64,000 nucleotides of DNA from Aquincola tertiaricarbonis (GTDB lineage: Bacteria > Pseudomonadota > Gammaproteobacteria > Burkholderiales > Burkholderiaceae_C): positions 682,001 through 746,000 of the forward strand of contig NZ_CP097636.1 of assembly GCF_023573145.1 (NCBI RefSeq), in the 5' to 3' direction. Each line of letters starts with the position of its first letter. Position 1 is the stretch's first letter. Positions 61,679 through 64,000 of the stretch are shown in pieces. The notes below the pieces were generated by a model. The model was not told the DNA's origin. It saw only the letters and a program-made list of their open reading frames with translations, and did not search any database. The position numbers and the translations under genes are program-made.

Positions 61679-62152
61679 TCAGCTGCTCTCCGTTCCAGCC
61701 AGGGTGATCGCACGGTCCTGCAGGCCTCGCTCGATGGCTTCGCGCGGCGTCGCGCCGTCCAGACCCGGGTGAGGCGTTTCCAAGAAGGTGAGCACGGCCC
61801 ATCCTTCTGCGGTGCCCAGGGCCTTGGTCAGCTTCGGCAGCGCTTCCCACATGGGGACCTCAAACTGCCACTTCGGCAACCTGAACCCCCGCTTGACGCG
61901 GGTCAGCCCAATGGCTCGCCCGCTGCCAATCCAGGCATTCATCGTCACGCGACTGGTACCGGTCATTTGCGCTGCTTCTTCCGTCGACACCATGTCGCCA
62001 GCGTCCAGCCGCTGCTGGCGCATCGCCAGGCTGTCGGCCAGCAGGGCTTTGGTAGCTGCGACGGAAACGAAGTCGTTGGAGGTCGTGGACTTGGTGCGGA
62101 CCCTCACGCTGCCGCGGGAGTCCGTTGAGATAAGGTGAGGTGCAAACTTCAT
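61679..62152 (-). CDS. Xre/MbcA/ParS-type antitoxin of the RES module
   Basis: Antitoxin of 157 residues. A helix-turn-helix-like segment (MVSTEEAAQMTGTSRVTMNA, then WIGSGRAIGLTRVKRGFRLP) is followed by the toxin-binding domain GWAVLTFLETPHPGLDGATP with REAIERGL, typical of DUF2384 partners of RES toxins. It lies between the unknown gene at 62167 and the toxin on one strand. It probably also represses the promoter. Confidence 0.8.
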   Translation of the reverse strand: MKFAPHLISTDSRGSVRVRTKSTTSNDFVSVAATKALLADSLAMRQQRLDAGDMVSTEEAAQMTGTSRVTMNAWIGSGRAIGLTRVKRGFRLPKWQFEVPMWEALPKLTKALGTAEGWAVLTFLETPHPGLDGATPREAIERGLQDRAITLAGTESS

Positions 62153-62166
62153 CGGGGCAACTCTGC

Positions 62167-62481
62167 TCAGGGAAGGTTGCGTGCGTCAACCTTCGCCGCG
62201 TGGAAAAACGCCCCGTTGCGTTGCGCGGCGGTTGTCACGAACGCAGCGCGCGCCTTCACCATCGGAAGGCGGCCGGCCAGCTTGCGCAGGAGGCGTGATG
62301 CTTCTTGAAGCCGTCGTGCAGCCTCAGCGAATGCGTTGGCATTCAGGTCATCGAACACCGAGCAAAAGCCAGCCAGGGCAGCTAAACAACTGTCAAAGGC
62401 TGTCTGACCGCTCTCGTCCAATGAGCTACGGGAGACTCGCCCGAGGTTGCCGATGATGATGACGCTATTGACGGAGGCCAT
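62167..62481 (-). CDS. Unknown small protein upstream of the RES-Xre module
   Basis: Protein of 104 residues that I do not recognise as a whole. Its first 14 residues, MASVNSVIIIGNLG, closely resemble the N-terminus of single-stranded DNA-binding protein (MASVNKVI-VGNLG), but nothing after that does. The rest looks helical (FDDLNANAFAEAARRLQEAS, then RLLRKLAGRLPMVKARAAFV). It ends 14 bp before the antitoxin start and would be first in a three-gene operon. Low-GC codon use like the toxin genes. The start is chosen at the ATG before MASVN; upstream in-frame sequence has no ribosome site. Confidence 0.5.
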   Translation of the reverse strand: MASVNSVIIIGNLGRVSRSSLDESGQTAFDSCLAALAGFCSVFDDLNANAFAEAARRLQEASRLLRKLAGRLPMVKARAAFVTTAAQRNGAFFHAAKVDARNLP

Positions 62482-62552
62482 GTCAAGTACGATAGGTTCG
62501 TAAAGTTGGTAGTGTAGGCCGATTCCACGAGCCCGCGACCAACCGGTCCCTT

Positions 62553-64000
<1,448 letters not shown>

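Overview
The window is very GC-rich DNA with dense, short-spaced genes. Its gene content (several orphan Bug/TctC binding proteins, the recJ-phosphoglycerate-mutase-like pair, lolE-lolD, cysM next to a Leu tRNA, galU, valS) points to a betaproteobacterium of the Burkholderiales, probably near the Rubrivivax/Leptothrix/Ideonella group. That placement is inference from gene content and codon bias; no search was run.

Layout. 1-5658: a two-partner secretion locus, with the TpsA exoprotein running off the left edge and its TpsB transporter. 5841-12969 and 22388-32828: a hexuronate/aldarate region. A lipoprotein PL10-like pectate lyase, a TRAP transporter, uronate dehydrogenase (udh), an SMP-30 lactonase, galactarate dehydratase (garD), 5-dehydro-4-deoxyglucarate dehydratase (kdgD) and a semialdehyde dehydrogenase would take pectin-derived galacturonate to 2-oxoglutarate. 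A second branch (garL-like aldolase and garR-like reductase) would split the same 5-keto-4-deoxyglucarate to pyruvate and glycerate. Five sites sharing the palindrome GTTGTNNNACAAC, or a 20-23 bp composite of it with an extra half-site, lie in front of these operons and of the FadR-type GntR regulator gene, which suggests one autoregulated regulon.

13275-22382 interrupts that region with a separate tightly packed catabolic operon: LysR regulator, Bug protein, family III CoA-transferase, HMG-CoA-lyase-like lyase, a LeuCD-like hydratase pair and a Tat-exported molybdenum hydroxylase with its 2Fe-2S subunit. The set resembles a route for a branched C5-C6 dicarboxylic acid (citramalate, mesaconate or dimethylmalate type), but the substrate is unknown.

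32829-64000 is mostly housekeeping: EamA exporter, LysR, PHP phosphatase, PQQ sugar dehydrogenase, recJ, lolE/lolD, a cation:proton antiporter coupled to a YbdK-type ligase, rhomboid protease, tRNA-Leu(CAA), cysM, a TusA-like protein, galU, valS, guaC, an MFS exporter, PHA-depolymerase-like and patatin-like hydrolases, a UvrD helicase and a hybrid histidine kinase cut by the right edge. Three toxin-antitoxin loci are interspersed: a decayed VapC with an intact Phd-type antitoxin, ccdAB, and a RES-Xre module preceded by an unknown small gene.

Non-coding highlights: the GntR operators, a GC-rich intergenic repeat family whose stem arms change together between copies, a roughly 160-nt imperfect palindrome between guaC and the MFS gene, and an inverted repeat over the -10 box of ccdAB. 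Two proteins look like catalytically dead members of enzyme families (an HtrA-like protein and a D-hydroxyacid-dehydrogenase-like protein).
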